A DNA stretch of 64,000 nucleotides from Xiphias gladius (GCF_016859285.1 NC_053413.1:22994001-23058000), one strand, 5' to 3'. Positions 39,101 through 50,392 are shown, counted from the first letter of the stretch. Translations and numbers: made by a program. Notes: a model not told the origin generated them from the sequence alone.

Positions 39101-42100
39101 ACAAAGAGAGCAAACATGTAAAATATATAGTAGTCCCCCTTTTGTTGATTTACTTTGGTTACGTTTGGTTTTCATTTAATCTGAGAGATTACAGAAAAAA
39201 AATTTGAAATGGTCAAGAACATATCTCAGATCTTTTATTCAATCTTTTTTATCAACTACAGGAAGAGAATTAAAAAGAGAGACTGTGGAAATAAAAGTAT
39301 AGTTAAGAGAAAAAGGGAAGCGCTGACGGCTGCAACTAATAATTCTTTTCAATATCAAGTAATCAAGTATTTTATTAAGTAAATATTTTCTCAATATATT
39401 AAAAAAAAGTCAGAAATAGAGAAAAATGTCTGTGACAAGTTTCCAGAGTCCAAGACGACATCTTCGAAATTGCTTCTTTGTTGTACAAACAGCCAAGAAT
39501 CCAAAGATATTCAATTTACTGTCATTTAAAGCAAAGAAAAAGCAGCAAGTCTTCACATTTGAGACTGTGAAACCAGTAAATATTTGGTATTTTTGATTGA
39601 AAAAGGATTTAAACGATCGATTAATCCATTATCACGATAGTTGCAGATTAATTTCAGCTGAATTATTTCAGCTCTAGAAATCTTATCAGCCAAACTAAAA
39701 ACCTGTGGTCTATAGAAATGTGAGGAGCTATAAATGAAGACAGAGTGACACCATGGTGTTAAAGTCAGGTTTTAAAAATATGATTTAAAAAAAAAAAAAT
39801 ACAAATACAAATGTACTGGAGAGATATAGAATAAAAGTACATTGTGACTTCTGTTGCCCTCAGTTGGTATTCAGTAGGAACTGTACCATCGGTACGTGTT
39901 CCACTCATTTTAAAAAGAAATGATAATGTATTTATTTCCCCCCTCCACCACCCTGTGACCCTTTCTGCCTCCTCCCTCAGATGTACTACTACATGTGGGC
40001 TCAGGGTGCGGCACCTCCCAACAGCACACAGAGGGAGGGTTACTGCGTCCGCTCCACCGTTCGTCTCTCCAAAGCGCTGTCCCCAGCATTTGATCTGCAG
40101 CAGTACACCTCCAAAGATTACTCAACGTGGACAGAGTCCAGGTGGAAGTTCATCAAAGGACGCATATTCCTGGTGGCGAGTCATGAACTGGAGGTAAGCC
40201 TGCCCCTCGGTCCTCAGGGTCGAAGGCAGTATTCAGATTTATCCAGGTTTCACACAGTTTTTCAGTAGGAATTTCCTCGGGTGTTCTCGGGTAATCCCGA
40301 GTGTTCGTTATTCACATACCGGGGGGAAGTCTCGATTTTAAAGCGAGACGTAAAACTAATATCGACGTTATGTGGGTCTGTAGGGAAAAATTAATCACGG
40401 CGAGGCGCGTGTCCCTCCACGCAATGCGAATGTTTTAAATGTTTCTCTGATTGCTCGGGGAAAATTGCAGATTTATGAACAAGTGGGATGCTGGCGGGCA
40501 CTGTTTTTTATTTGGGCAGTTAGTGGATGGAGCAGCACATGGTTAAAACTGTTAAAAGGGGAAACAAAATGAAAGCAGCATACTCTCAGACTCCCATCCA
40601 TGCAGATTTAAGACCAAATATATTATCTATCTATCTATTATCTATATTATCTCTTTTTATTTTTTATTTTTACCATTGGTGTATAAGATAAGCATTGATG
40701 GAAGCCCATTAATGTGCAGACAGGCTGTTCAATGTTTGGTTATTAAGAAGGCAAACTGGCATTTAAATTTGATCGGATTGATTTGATTTGATTGAACACC
40801 AACGATTTAGCAGCTTTTAGCCCATAAACTGCAAATGTTATGCCTGTGATCTAAAACATATCACAAGTTTTCAGTTTGATTTTTTTGTTTTTTACCTTCC
40901 ATCAGAAATTGAAGATCAACTTTCAGTGACTTGAAAACAACTTGATAAAGTGAATATTTTCTCCCCTAAAATTTTTTTTTTTTGCCAAGGTTCTGTTTTC
41001 ATCACATTAGCAATGCAGTTGAGAGCAGGGAGTGTTTCTGAAGTCTCCTCCTTGTTGGGGCTAATTTTTCTGCTGAGCAGCAATCTGCTAATGCAAAACA
41101 ATGGCAATACTTTTCACAGTATCCATCCTTTTTTTTTGTTTGTTTATTATACCTACTGAATTTCCCGCGTGCCTTTGGCCACACTTTTGACGTGTCACGG
41201 AGCAGCACCGGTTTGATTTGTCCTGTGCGTAACGTTTTCTTCCGGTGCTGCTTGTGAACGCTCTGCTTTTCCTAGCTGATCGGGGCACGCTGACATAATG
41301 GTGACAGTGATGGATTACCTCTCTCGGGGGGAAAAAAAAAAAGAACGATTCAAGTCTCCACAAGTTCTTTACCACTTCATACTGAAAAGAAAGGAGACGC
41401 CCAATCTCTGTCATCTCTGTCATGTCGTCCTTTCTTATCGTGTGAAAACTTTATTGTAGAAAAATGAGAGGATCCCGGTGAGAGCTGCTCTCAGCCTGTT
41501 CATCTCAGTGTAGTGCTGCGCTTGTCACAGTTGTTATTTTTTTATGAAACCAGAGTTAGAAATGTGAAAATTCTGCACATTGCGGTTGTAAGCCCTGCAC
41601 TAATCTAATAGTCTAATATCAAATAACTATGTGTAAGGTGAGAGGGGTCACTCATGACAAACCCACAGGCCCATCCGATTCTGCAGTCGCCGTAGCTCCT
41701 TTTGAGCGTTTTCAGCTCATTGCTTTGGATTTCTGGTCCGCTACTTTACTGTTTCGGTTCATTCTCTCGGCTCTCATCAGCATTGTCTCTAGCAAAAGCA
41801 CACTTTTTTTTTTCCCCCAGCATAAAAAGAGAGAACAAAACAAAAACCCCCACGGATAAACCCACTGTAGAGTATCTAACCCAGCACCAAACAGCTGACA
41901 GACAACTAGCTGGGACAGAGAGTGGAACTGTAAGCCGCTAATTAGCCAGATATTTTCCAAAGGAGTTAGAGGAGACCAAAACAGAGCTAGAAGGAGAAAT
42001 AATATTTCAATTAAGTTCATCAAATGGACAGAAACACAACTCCAAAAAATGCTAATGTTGCTACATGTCTGCTGGATGTGTAAATAGGCAAGTATTGCCA

Positions 42101-42538
42101 AGAGGATCCCCACAACAACTTTGTGAGGTGATAATATGCCAGTGTTGTGTTTACAGCTTGTTGTACTGACCCCGAGTGGCCAAAAAAAAAATAAAACAAT
42201 GCTGCTTTAATGTGTTGTTGTGTTGAACTAATAAAAAAAAAAAAATGTATGGAAAGAAGAAATGAATAGGAATTTGCTGCAGGGAAAAACAAAATTAATC
42301 CAACCCAGTGGCAATTAATCAAATAATCAGTGACAATGTGTAAACCCACTGCGAGATCCTTTTAATTTTTCCATGCATATTTTCCCGGAGCTAAATCTTC
42401 CTTCTCCTCTTCCAGATGCTGACGCTGGGTGTGGGTGTTGGCGTGCTGCTAACGTCCCTCCTGCTGACGTATGTCATCAGCTCGAAGGCCGACATGCTCT
42501 TCAGCTCAGGGAGGGAACCCACCAACGCCACCTACTGA
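27158..42538 (+). CDS. ncstn: Nicastrin, substrate-gating subunit of gamma-secretase
   Basis: Seventeen exons join in frame to 701 aa (human 709): 27158-27215, 29508-29609, 30186-30309, 30838-30959, 31842-31987, 32922-33066, 33276-33388, 34570-34722, 34852-34956, 35706-35783, 36767-36936, 37062-37164, 37979-38077, 38665-38752, 38954-39117, 39981-40193, 42416-42538. Nicastrin is a type I membrane glycoprotein that, with presenilin, APH1 and PEN2, cleaves Notch, APP and other stubs. Exon 1 encodes a hydrophobic signal peptide. Exon 2 carries [13 protein letters not shown]. The conserved [10 protein letters not shown] motif, counterpart of human E333 and DYIGS, starts exon 9 (Glu at about residue 322). 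Many N-x-S/T glycosylation sites are seen. Exon 17 encodes the single membrane span (about 662-684) and a short cytosolic tail. The start has strong context (A at -3, G at +4). Introns 1, 10, 15 and 16 hold transposon remnants. Confidence 0.97.
28209..28674 (+). mobile_element. AGTAAAAGTA-type hAT-like MITE (copy E), full length
   Basis: Begins CAGCGATGGAAG and ends TTATTTTCCACCACTG. Near-identical 8-bp flanks TTTAAAAG (28201-28208) and TTAAAAAG (28675-28682) match at 7 of 8 positions, as expected for hAT target duplications. No coding capacity. It sits in ncstn intron 1. Confidence 0.8.
31184..31395 (+). mobile_element. AGTAAAAGTA-type MITE (copy F), internally deleted
   Basis: Contains TTTTACTCAAGTAAAAGTAG at the left and AGTGGAGTAAAAACTACAAT plus CTGTACTTAAGTGCAGT at the right, but lacks the central half of the family. 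It lies in ncstn intron 4. Confidence 0.6.
33751..34085. repeat. Interspersed repeat beginning CAGTGCTGTGCACGAG
   Basis: Recognised from phrases such as TTTTTATTCATCAGTGAACT, GACCGCCCTTTGCCTTTAAA and CTTGCCACAGTTCTTCTGTG, which belong to a widespread teleost interspersed repeat. The superfamily is not certain from this copy. It is in ncstn intron 7 and makes a spurious open frame at 33705-34085. Confidence 0.55.
34090..34375 (+). repeat. AT-rich interspersed repeat, 'attaatcgattag' family, copy 1
   Basis: Family phrases include CTTGGACTGTTGGTCAGACA and AAACAAGACATTTGAGGACA. This percomorph repeat recurs about nine times in the window, on both strands. This copy is in ncstn intron 7. Confidence 0.6.
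35918..36395 (-). mobile_element. Degraded hAT/ZBED transposon fragment encoding a BED finger
   Basis: On the minus strand, 36166-35939 is open for 75 codons and contains a BED-type zinc-finger pattern: [16 protein letters not shown], then a Cys (HKPCKQL), then [16 protein letters not shown] with the paired histidines. The first cysteine expected in the CxxC pair reads His, so the finger is damaged. At 36395, reading leftward, the sequence is TAGGGCTGTCAACGA, a typical hAT terminus. No transposase catalytic domain follows. It lies antisense in ncstn intron 10, and its left limit is approximate. Confidence 0.65.
39328..39675 (-). repeat. 'attaatcgattag' family repeat, copy 2
   Basis: Runs from GGCTGCAACTAATAATTC to AACGATCGATTAATCCATTA and a terminal GTTGCAG. 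It is close to full length, in ncstn intron 15, opposite to the gene. Confidence 0.65.
41650..42215. repeat. Interspersed repeat in ncstn intron 16
   Basis: Phrases such as TTTTCAGCTCATTGCTTTGG, GGAGACCAAAACAGAGCTAG and GTTTACAGCTTGTTGTACTG belong to a repeat seen widely in percomorph genomes. I cannot give its class. The open frames overlapping it are not genes. Confidence 0.5.
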
Positions 42539-43088
42539 TCCACGCGGAGACAACGCAGGCCCACGACCACTACTACTACTATTACTGCTACTACAACTAC
42601 TACTTCTATCCCAACCCGACATGGACAGGACCTTTTCTTTAAAACACACCACGAGTAGGTACACAGACAGGTTAGACACAGCAGCTGGGTGGTAGGGTGG
42701 GGGGGGTGTTAGGGGCTAGGGGCTTATTAGACAACGACTCCATGTTTATGGACTCACTCAGGTGAGGCATAACATGAGGACTGGACCGGACTGGACTGGA
42801 CTGGCCTGGATGGATCTGGACTCATCAGGGTCAGAAAACACTGGTCAGGCACCGGAGGGCCCTGCCAGTGGAAAAGATGTTTATATTTCTTTTTATTTTA
42901 GTTTTTTTTTTTCCTTTTTATTGTCGAAGAATGTTTTGTTTACTGTGTCATGGGGATAGGCACTAAACGTTGCGCATTATTTTGAGTGTGTGCGTGTGTG
43001 TGTGACTGTGAACATGTAAATGTGACTGAGTGTGTCAGCAAGTGACGGCGTGATTCCGTGTGTACGAACAATTACGTGTGAGAGTGTT

Positions 43089-43124
<36 letters not shown>

Positions 43125-43761
43125 CTTTATATGAGGATTGCGATGGTGCAATACTGTAGCTGTCTTCTCTGTCATGTAGTTAACTTATCACTCAGTTCTA
43201 ATGATAAGAAACCACTTTTTGAGTCAGTGAACAAGTAGTAAAAATTAAATTCAGGGTTTTGAAAAAATCTGGAAAATGTGTGGTGAGGTATTTTGATAAG
43301 TTCTAGGCGCCGGAAATTGACAAAAACCGTGAGAATTTTAGAAAAATGATCAAAAATATTTCTGTCATTCAATCCCAGTACACATACTGTATAACTACAC
43401 TTGAATGTAGCTGTAGGCCCACTGCAATTTCACATATTGTGATATGTGTGTGGAGGAGAAGAATTTCCCCAAATATACTGGAGTCTGGAGTTGCTGACAA
43501 ACACTTCACTACATATCGATCAGCTGCCAAAATCTTCAAACCCAGTCAGAAAATCTTACGTTTTGACAGTGACAATGTGCTGGTACTCTGGCTGTGCACT
43601 CCTTTTGGTTCGTACCTTTTTCACAAGGTTTCTTTTAACGATGACGTCTGGAAAAAAAAAAAAAATTGCGATGACACACAAGAGGTTTTAATTTTGTTGA
43701 TGGGTGTTCATTGAATGGCTGGAATCGATGACCAATTGTGATGCCTTGATGAGGAAATAAA
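42539..43761 (+). other. ncstn 3' UTR with simple repeats and a polyadenylation signal
   Basis: After the stop come an ACT-rich tract (about 42572-42600), a GGACT-rich tract (about 42780-42800) and a TG microsatellite (about 43090-43122). AATAAA at 43756-43761 is the best poly(A) signal, followed by a T-rich stretch. UTR limits are inferred. Confidence 0.5.
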
Positions 43762-45580
43762 CATTGCTTCATTTCCAGTTTTTTTTTTTTCTTTTTTCTT
43801 TTTTTAGTGGTTTTGACTTACACTGAAAAAACAGAAAATAAAGAGATGAAATTTAAGACGTGTGTCAGCCAAAAGAGCTTATGTCATGAACGAAGCACGT
43901 ATGAACTGGGATAGCAGCACTCCATAAACACCAAAAAATGAGAGTACTATGGCCTCGGCTTATCATGCTGACAAATTTTGGCAAACCAGCCTTCGTCAGA
44001 GCACCGCAAGCGTGATATCAGCCTCCTTTAATAGAGAATAAGCAACCATCCAAGAGCTGTGCAAGTGCTTGCTAATTTCTTTTACCACAAGGAACAATAA
44101 CTTAAGTTTTTTGTTTTTTGTTTTTTTTTAGGGGGCTGGCATCGTTGAGGTCTATTGAGTTTGTTTTACAGTGAGAAATCAGCCTGGTTATGCAGAGAAA
44201 TACTGTGGAGAGTCAAAAGTTATTTTCATTTCCATGCTTGATTCATACATGAAACATGTTATTCGGACACGGGCCTCTTTGTAAGTTTTCCTCTGTATTC
44301 TTGATGAAACATTCAGGCCTCTACAAGTTATTCTGTGAATGTATTTGATCAAATGGTAATATTTCATCAGTAATCTGAAAAAAAGGGACAATGGTTCTGC
44401 CTTTTTCCGAAATAATTAAAAGCTACAATCGTTGTTTTGAGCCATAAAAGAGATATAAAGACTGATTCATCACATAAACAGTCATACGGTACGGTGTGCA
44501 GTGAAATGCTCAGTCACCATCTCCATAGACTGTGCATAGTGCAAGTATCATTACACAGAGAAAAAGTACAACTTTTATTTTTTTTTAATGGCAAAAGGAA
44601 AAAAAAAGAAAACAGCCAAAGTAAGAAAAAATCTGTTCATAGTGGGGGATCAAGATGCAAAGCAAAATGTTTATATGGACATTGTACGGATGCGGATGTT
44701 GAGGTAAAGTATTTGAAAACAGAGTAGTACAGTGCGTCGGACAGCTGAATAAATATGCTTCGATGTAACGTGCACACAGATGTGCAGAGTCCGTGGCAGC
44801 TTGTAGAATAAACGTATTCAGGCATAGTTGAGGGTCATTTGGAGTCGAATGCAGTTCAATATTTGGAAGCTTGAATTATTTGATCATGGTGCAGAGTAAA
44901 CCATCAAGTTACTAGTAATTAAGTTACATTTGTAGAAAGGGATGACACTAAGGCCTTTTGGTGTTGATTTTTTTATCCTTAGCTGGAGTTTGTCCTGTGA
45001 TTATAAGAGAGGGGAGGACATGATTAGAAACCACCCTTTAACCTACAGCAGTGGTCGGCGCACTCACAAGGAAAGGCTTCCTCTAAATCTTGGTGGGTTT
45101 TTTTGTTTTTTGTTTTTTATTAACCAGGTATGCAAGCATACAAAAAACAAAGGCGTCTTGGCATTTGCTCCACAGATGCAATGCAGACGAAAAAGAGCAA
45201 AAGTGAGGAAACAATGTACAGTGAAACAGATGAAATTAAGATCTACTCACAGACACGTATCATAGTTGCGAGATAGGATACAGAAATGTGAAAGTGAGGT
45301 GAATGAAATATATGACATATGAAAATGAAAACCCCACTGATCTATGGTACACGTAGCCTGCCACTATCACAGAAAATAAATGACTTTATGGGAGATTCAT
45401 TTGGTTCAGGAAGTGGTTCTTGTATCCAAACTTTGTATCAAGAGGTTTTCTTAAAGGCTGCAGGTCCCCTCATGGCCAGACCTCAGAGCGCGTGATGACG
45501 GTGGTCTCTGAGGGTAAACCACTTGCCTAGCGACTCTCACCGCTGTCCAGTCCAGAAAATATCACTGCAACATGTGTTGT
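43762..45580. other. Spacer between ncstn and vangl2, no gene seen
   Basis: AT-rich sequence without recognised repeats or coding exons on either strand. In mammals the bHLH gene NHLH1 lies between NCSTN and VANGL2; no bHLH reading frame is visible here. A few AATAAA hexamers occur (for example near 43836 and 44804) and could mark alternative ncstn 3' ends. Confidence 0.55.
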
Positions 45581-46900
45581 GACTGAACCACACGGTTTCA
45601 CAGGCCTTGCGGCCCCCCTCCTCCTCCTCCTCCTCCTCTTCCTCCCCCTCCACCCCTCCACCCACCCACCCACCCCCCTGAGGGGGGAGGAGAGGAGGGG
45701 CCAAAGTGGAGCGGAGGCGGGGCGCACGCTGCTACGGCTGAGTGGAAAGAAAGTGGAAAGTGTGAAAATACCTGAATGGACGATCCGGATTAAGTAAGTA
45801 GTAGTATTATTATTTTTTTTGTAATTTTTTTTTTTTTTTTTGGTGGTTGGGTCTGTGGAAAATGTCTTGAAATGCTGCTGCCGGTGGCGGGTACGGCTGC
45901 TTGTGCGCTGCCGAGAGAGAGGGGAGGATTTGGGGCGCCGGAGATCTCCGGTTTCCCCAAACAATAGTCGGGAGGACGCGATGGTCGCCTTTTTTTTTTT
46001 TTTTTTTTCTCCCCGAAACCGCAGGGAAGTTTAGGACCCTCATTGGCCCTATTGTTGTTCTCACCGAGGCCACGTAGCTCTCCGGACCGATGCTTTTTTT
46101 TTTTTTTTTTTAAACGTGGGAGGAGGATTGCTGTGTTTATAAAATGTTACTAGAGCATTAAAAAAAAAAAAAAAAAAAGGAAAGGGGCTTCGGGGAGTGA
46201 TGCGTCTGGGAGGAACAAGCGCGTCCAGTTTGATTCGAGGCCGAAGGGTTTTGAATTTTCTCCCCCGGTGAAGGACCGGTGGGAATCTGAGTGCGTCCAT
46301 TCATTTCGCTGCGAGGGCGTCCCGTCTGGGAAAAAAAAAAAAAAAAAAAAAGGAAAGGGAGAAGAAGAAAGGGAACGAGCACTTGGATCATTTGGCATCA
46401 GGACGCGACCGGTGGGGCCTGGGAGTCTCCCATTGTCCTGCCTTGCTACGACACCCTCCTCTCCCGTTTTCCTTTTTCTTCCTTTTCTCCCGTTTTCGTA
46501 GGTCGCACAACTCAAATGCTCCCGGCTGCTCGCAGTAAGTCAAGCTTTTTTTTTTGTTTTGTTTTTCCGGTAGCCTATTGTGCTTGTGCAACACGGTTGA
46601 ATTATTAACGTGGCTCGACTCTTCGGAGTCCGCGTTACCGCAGCCCCCCCGGGCTGCTGCTAAAACTGTGTCCGAGCAGCTCCCCGCGTCGTCGGCGCCG
46701 TTTCCGAACGCACGGATTCGAAGCAGAACGAGCGAAATGTTGCCGTCAGCGGCGTGGGGGGGGGGGACCTCCGGGCCCCCGGGCCCCCCCTTCCCCCCCG
46801 GGGACCTCCGCTTCCACCGGGGGGGACTTTTATAAGACCCACCGGCTGCGTTCAGTTCCCAAAATTCACAGTGGAAAAAATGAGAGAGTTCGGATGTGAG
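45580..46900 (+). promoter_or_regulatory. GC-rich candidate vangl2 promoter and untranslated first exons
   Basis: CpG-rich sequence with a CCTCC pyrimidine tract (about 45616-45660). Five long homopolymers follow: T at 45825-45841, 45990-46008 and 46094-46111, then A at 46160-46178 and 46331-46351. A dense G/C-run block occupies about 46757-46827, followed by TATAAG at 46831-46836. Good splice donors (GTAAGT) occur at 45794 and 46535, and GTGAGT at 46896, any of which could end a non-coding first exon that splices to the exon at 56143. Which is used cannot be decided from sequence. Confidence 0.5.
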
Positions 46901-47147
46901 TTGACTGTAAACTGCATCCAGTGGGGGCCATGTTACAGTGACAGGACATTAAAAAAAAAAAAAAGGCCATAAAGTAAACAGAGTGTAACAGGAGTCGTAC
47001 AGCGATGCCATAGTAGACTAAGAAATGCCCATTATGTAAAGCTGGTGCACTGTAAAGGTTTTCTGTTGACGCACATGCTTTTGGGAGCAGCCTGTAGGAA
47101 GAGCACCGCTGTGAGTCTTTTGAGTTCAGTGCATGTTTAGTGCCCAC

Positions 47148-47400
47148 TGGGCCCCGCACCGACCGGCCTGTCTTTTCGTGAATCCGTAAAAATGTCAGGA
47201 AAATAGTGACAAGTTCCTGTGCTATTCGTAGAAATGGCTTGTCCTGCCCCACACCCAAACATGTGAAAACTTTCCAATGGTACAAAGCAGACGTCCTCAC
47301 ATTTGAGCAGCTGGATCCAGCAAATGTTTGGCCCTTTTTTTGTGTGTTTTTTGTTATTGCTCAATAAACGACTTCGACTATGAATCAGTTATTTAGATAG
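47148..47400 (-). repeat. 'attaatcgattag' family repeat, copy 3
   Basis: Family phrases on the minus strand include AAAATGTCAGGAAAATAGTG and CCTCACATTTGAGCAGCTGG. Diverged copy in the vangl2 5' intron. Confidence 0.5.
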
Positions 47401-47794
47401 TTGACAGTTGAGTTTCTCTCAATCAACCGGTCCTTTCAGCACCCCGCTCCGGTCAGCCCGTCCAGCTTAATGTTGAGAGACCCAGTCCGCCCAAGAACCG
47501 AGCGTAGACCTCCTTCCATTCTCGCACCAGTGTGGCTTGGATTATAAGCAAGTCCTGGGCGTGTTTCAGCCATCGTCCCTGGTGTTTTCACAGGCCACCG
47601 GACGCCATCAGGGTCCAGTGTCCGGGCTGAAGGAGGAACATGAACTAGGACCTAAACGCTGGAAGCTAGAGGTGTGCAAGCACAGAAAGGGCGACAATAA
47701 AACCTGTCATCAGTCGTATGGCACCGTTGACGGGCAGAAGTAGGAACGCAACTGATGATTACAGTTGAATGTTGTCTGTTAAACCGACCATTGT

Positions 47795-48040
47795 TTTTTT
47801 TTTTTTTTCCTGTTCGTCAAGTCATCTGTGAAATATGGCCAACGCAAGCGGACTGACTGTAAAGTCTTGTTATGTCCAACGAACAGTCCAAAGACATTTA
47901 GTGTAGAGTGATTTAAAACAGGGGGGAAAACAAAGGGCACATCATCAAATTTGAGAAGATGGAACCAGCAAATCTTTGACATTTTGGCCCAAATGTAGGA
48001 CTTAAACGATTAATCGATCGTCAGAGTCGTTGCCAGTCAG
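47795..48040 (-). repeat. 'attaatcgattag' family repeat, copy 4
   Basis: Recognised from ATCAAATTTGAGAAGATGGA, CCAGCAAATCTTTGACATTT and AAACGATTAATCGATCG. It lies in the vangl2 5' intron, about 400 bp from copy 3 in the same orientation. Confidence 0.6.
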
Positions 48041-48447
48041 TGCCGGTTAAGCGACTTAATTGCAAACATCAGTGGATTCTGGTTAAGATGAACGATCCCT
48101 GTGCGTGGACAGTTTCCACTGCTTCCTGCCTCGGGGAGAAAATAGTTCCCAGTGAAAACTGTTGTCTTTTACATCTGTGGATCATCTCGCACGACCGGGA
48201 CACGGTTCCTTGAAGGACACCTTGTTGTTGTTGTTGTTGTTGAGTTTTTCAAATGTTATTCAAACGCTTTGAGCACCACATGTACGATTTCATTTGCCCG
48301 CGTTGTGTCGGGTTGAGGGTAGGAATCTCAAAACCCGGGCACATAAGACAATCTGAATGGCTAGTTAGACAACTAGAGGGGTGAGTGGGGAAGAATATGT
48401 TGTTAGTAATTTGGGGGAACGGACAAACCGACCCTTTAACGCGTTTA

Positions 48448-48760
48448 GGACTGAAACGATCAGTTGATTCATTGATCGGACAATCAACAGAAAATTGATC
48501 ATCGATTTCCATAGTGAAAATGTCAAGTATTTCCCCGGTTCCAGCTTCTCTAATGTGAATATTTGCTGGTTTTTCGTGCTATGATAGTAAACTCATTATC
48601 TTTGGGTTTTGGACAGTTGGACAGACAAGACGAGCAATTTGAAGACCTCAACTTTGATTTCTGGGAACCTGCAATGGGCATATTTCACTATTTTCTGATA
48701 TTTTATAGACCCAAAGGATTGATCGAGAAAAAAATCAGCAGACCAATCCGTAACAGATAA
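48448..48760 (+). repeat. 'attaatcgattag' family repeat, copy 5
   Basis: Contains ACTGAAACGATCAGTTGATT, TATCTTTGGGTTTTGGACAG and AGACAAGACGAGCAATTTGA. Nearly full-length copy, opposite in direction to copy 4. Confidence 0.65.
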
Positions 48761-48987
48761 AATGTCCGATGGTCAGGACAGCGGCATGTGGCTTTGGGGG
48801 TCAAGCAGCTCGACTCTTTTATCGGAGCCACATCAATCTTATCTCAGCTCATTGGGCCACTTCCTGTCTCTGCAATACTTTGTTGGGAGATGAGGACAGA
48901 TTGTGTGCAGGAGTCTCTTTGAATCACAGCGCTGAGCAGAGGGCAGGCTTGTTGATCCAACCACACCCTGTTAGATTTGTACAAACA

Positions 48988-48990
<3 letters not shown>

Positions 48991-49032
<42 letters not shown>
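48991..49032. repeat. CA microsatellite
   Basis: About 21 AC units. It lies 112 nt from a TG microsatellite of opposite sense, so the two arms are complementary on one strand. Confidence 0.95.
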
Positions 49033-49034
<2 letters not shown>

Positions 49035-49142
49035 GCTCCGGTTTGCCGGCCATGTGAGCACGAAGGCTGACAGTAGCAGTTGTCTTGTTTTTTCCGCTGG
49101 TTTTACTGATGCCGTGGCAGCCAGCAGCGTGTGGTGGTCAGC

Positions 49143-49144
<2 letters not shown>

Positions 49145-49202
<58 letters not shown>
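49145..49202. repeat. TG microsatellite
   Basis: About 29 TG units. Partner of the CA tract at 48991. Together they create the long low-complexity frames seen on both strands here. Confidence 0.95.
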
Positions 49203-49203
<1 letters not shown>

Positions 49204-50392
49204 CCCTGGTACACTGATGAGCCTCTTCCCCTGCCAGAGCCTGGGTGTGTGCACGCTTATTTTCACAGTTGGTGTATCAGGCCTCAAATGGCTGTTGAAT
49301 AGAGCTGGTCATTGCAGAGATGGCCCAGATTGCTTTTCCACCCTGACAGCTGCTGTCTCAGTGCCAGCAGCTCGAACTGTTTGATGGCAGCTTGATTTTT
49401 TTTTTTCTTTAATTTTTATTTATTTATTCATTTTTTGCCTTTGGGAAAGTAGAGGCTGTAAAATCCTGCAGCTCGGTCTGCTTGTTTACAACGACCTGTA
49501 CTCGGGCTGCATGTTGGTGGCAAAGTTCTCGATAAATTTTGGTTGGTTTCATTAGTCATTGTCATAAGCTTTGAACGAATCGACAAACTTACTGGCCTCT
49601 TTTGGACTTAGCAACATCTTCACGGTCCTAGATTAGAAACACGGGCCACAGATGAACTCACGTATAAGCGTTTTGAGAAGAAGTCGGAAGGATTAAAAAA
49701 AGAAATGAATCCATGATTTCAGAATCGTGGAGGAGGGTGAGTGTTAAAGATTCGGTCAGATTAAGTGGAGAAAAACTGCTTTGTTTTTCCAACCACTGTA
49801 CGTCAGAACTTGTGGAAGAGATTAAATAACAGTAGCTCGGATAGACATTAATATTCATACCTGGGAATCTGGGAGGTTCGGTAATATGAGCACGAGAAAT
49901 TCACATTTAATGATGATACGCGTTTTGCACGTGACGGATTCTGATTTTTCTTCAGACTAAGTTAGGTTGGGCTTGGGCTAGGCAAGTTATTGGAACCGAA
50001 AGCAGTTGGTTGACTCCACCGGAGAGATGAAACTTGCAGAGAGTATTACTTAAGAAGGTAAATGAATAAATAAGATATGCAGAGATTTCATTGGTGGGTG
50101 GGATTGCGGTGTAGGACTTTGGACTCGTGACCTCTGGGTTTCAAAGAATTGGCCACAGCTCTTTACAGAGGTTGTTTTACGCAACATCTAAGACACGGAA
50201 GCAAGTGTCTGGCAAAATTTGTATTTTTTTTTTTTTGTAGTGAACGTGTTCCATAGTACAGAAAACACTTATCTTTGCCATCAGTTAATGATGTGAAATG
50301 GTTTTACACTCCCTTTTGGCTCAAGCCATAAAATCGCTCAACCACAGCACCGGTAGGCCTGAAGCCCAACATCCTTACTGTTTAATCTCAGA

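Noticed and set aside
48769-49302. Open frame of 177 codons
   Set aside because: It is kept open by the CA and TG microsatellites and has no recognisable protein content.
50095-50150. tRNA-like wording (GGACTCGTGACCTCTGGGTT) suggesting a SINE head
   Set aside because: The B-box is imperfect and no SINE body or A-tail follows, so it is too weak to call.
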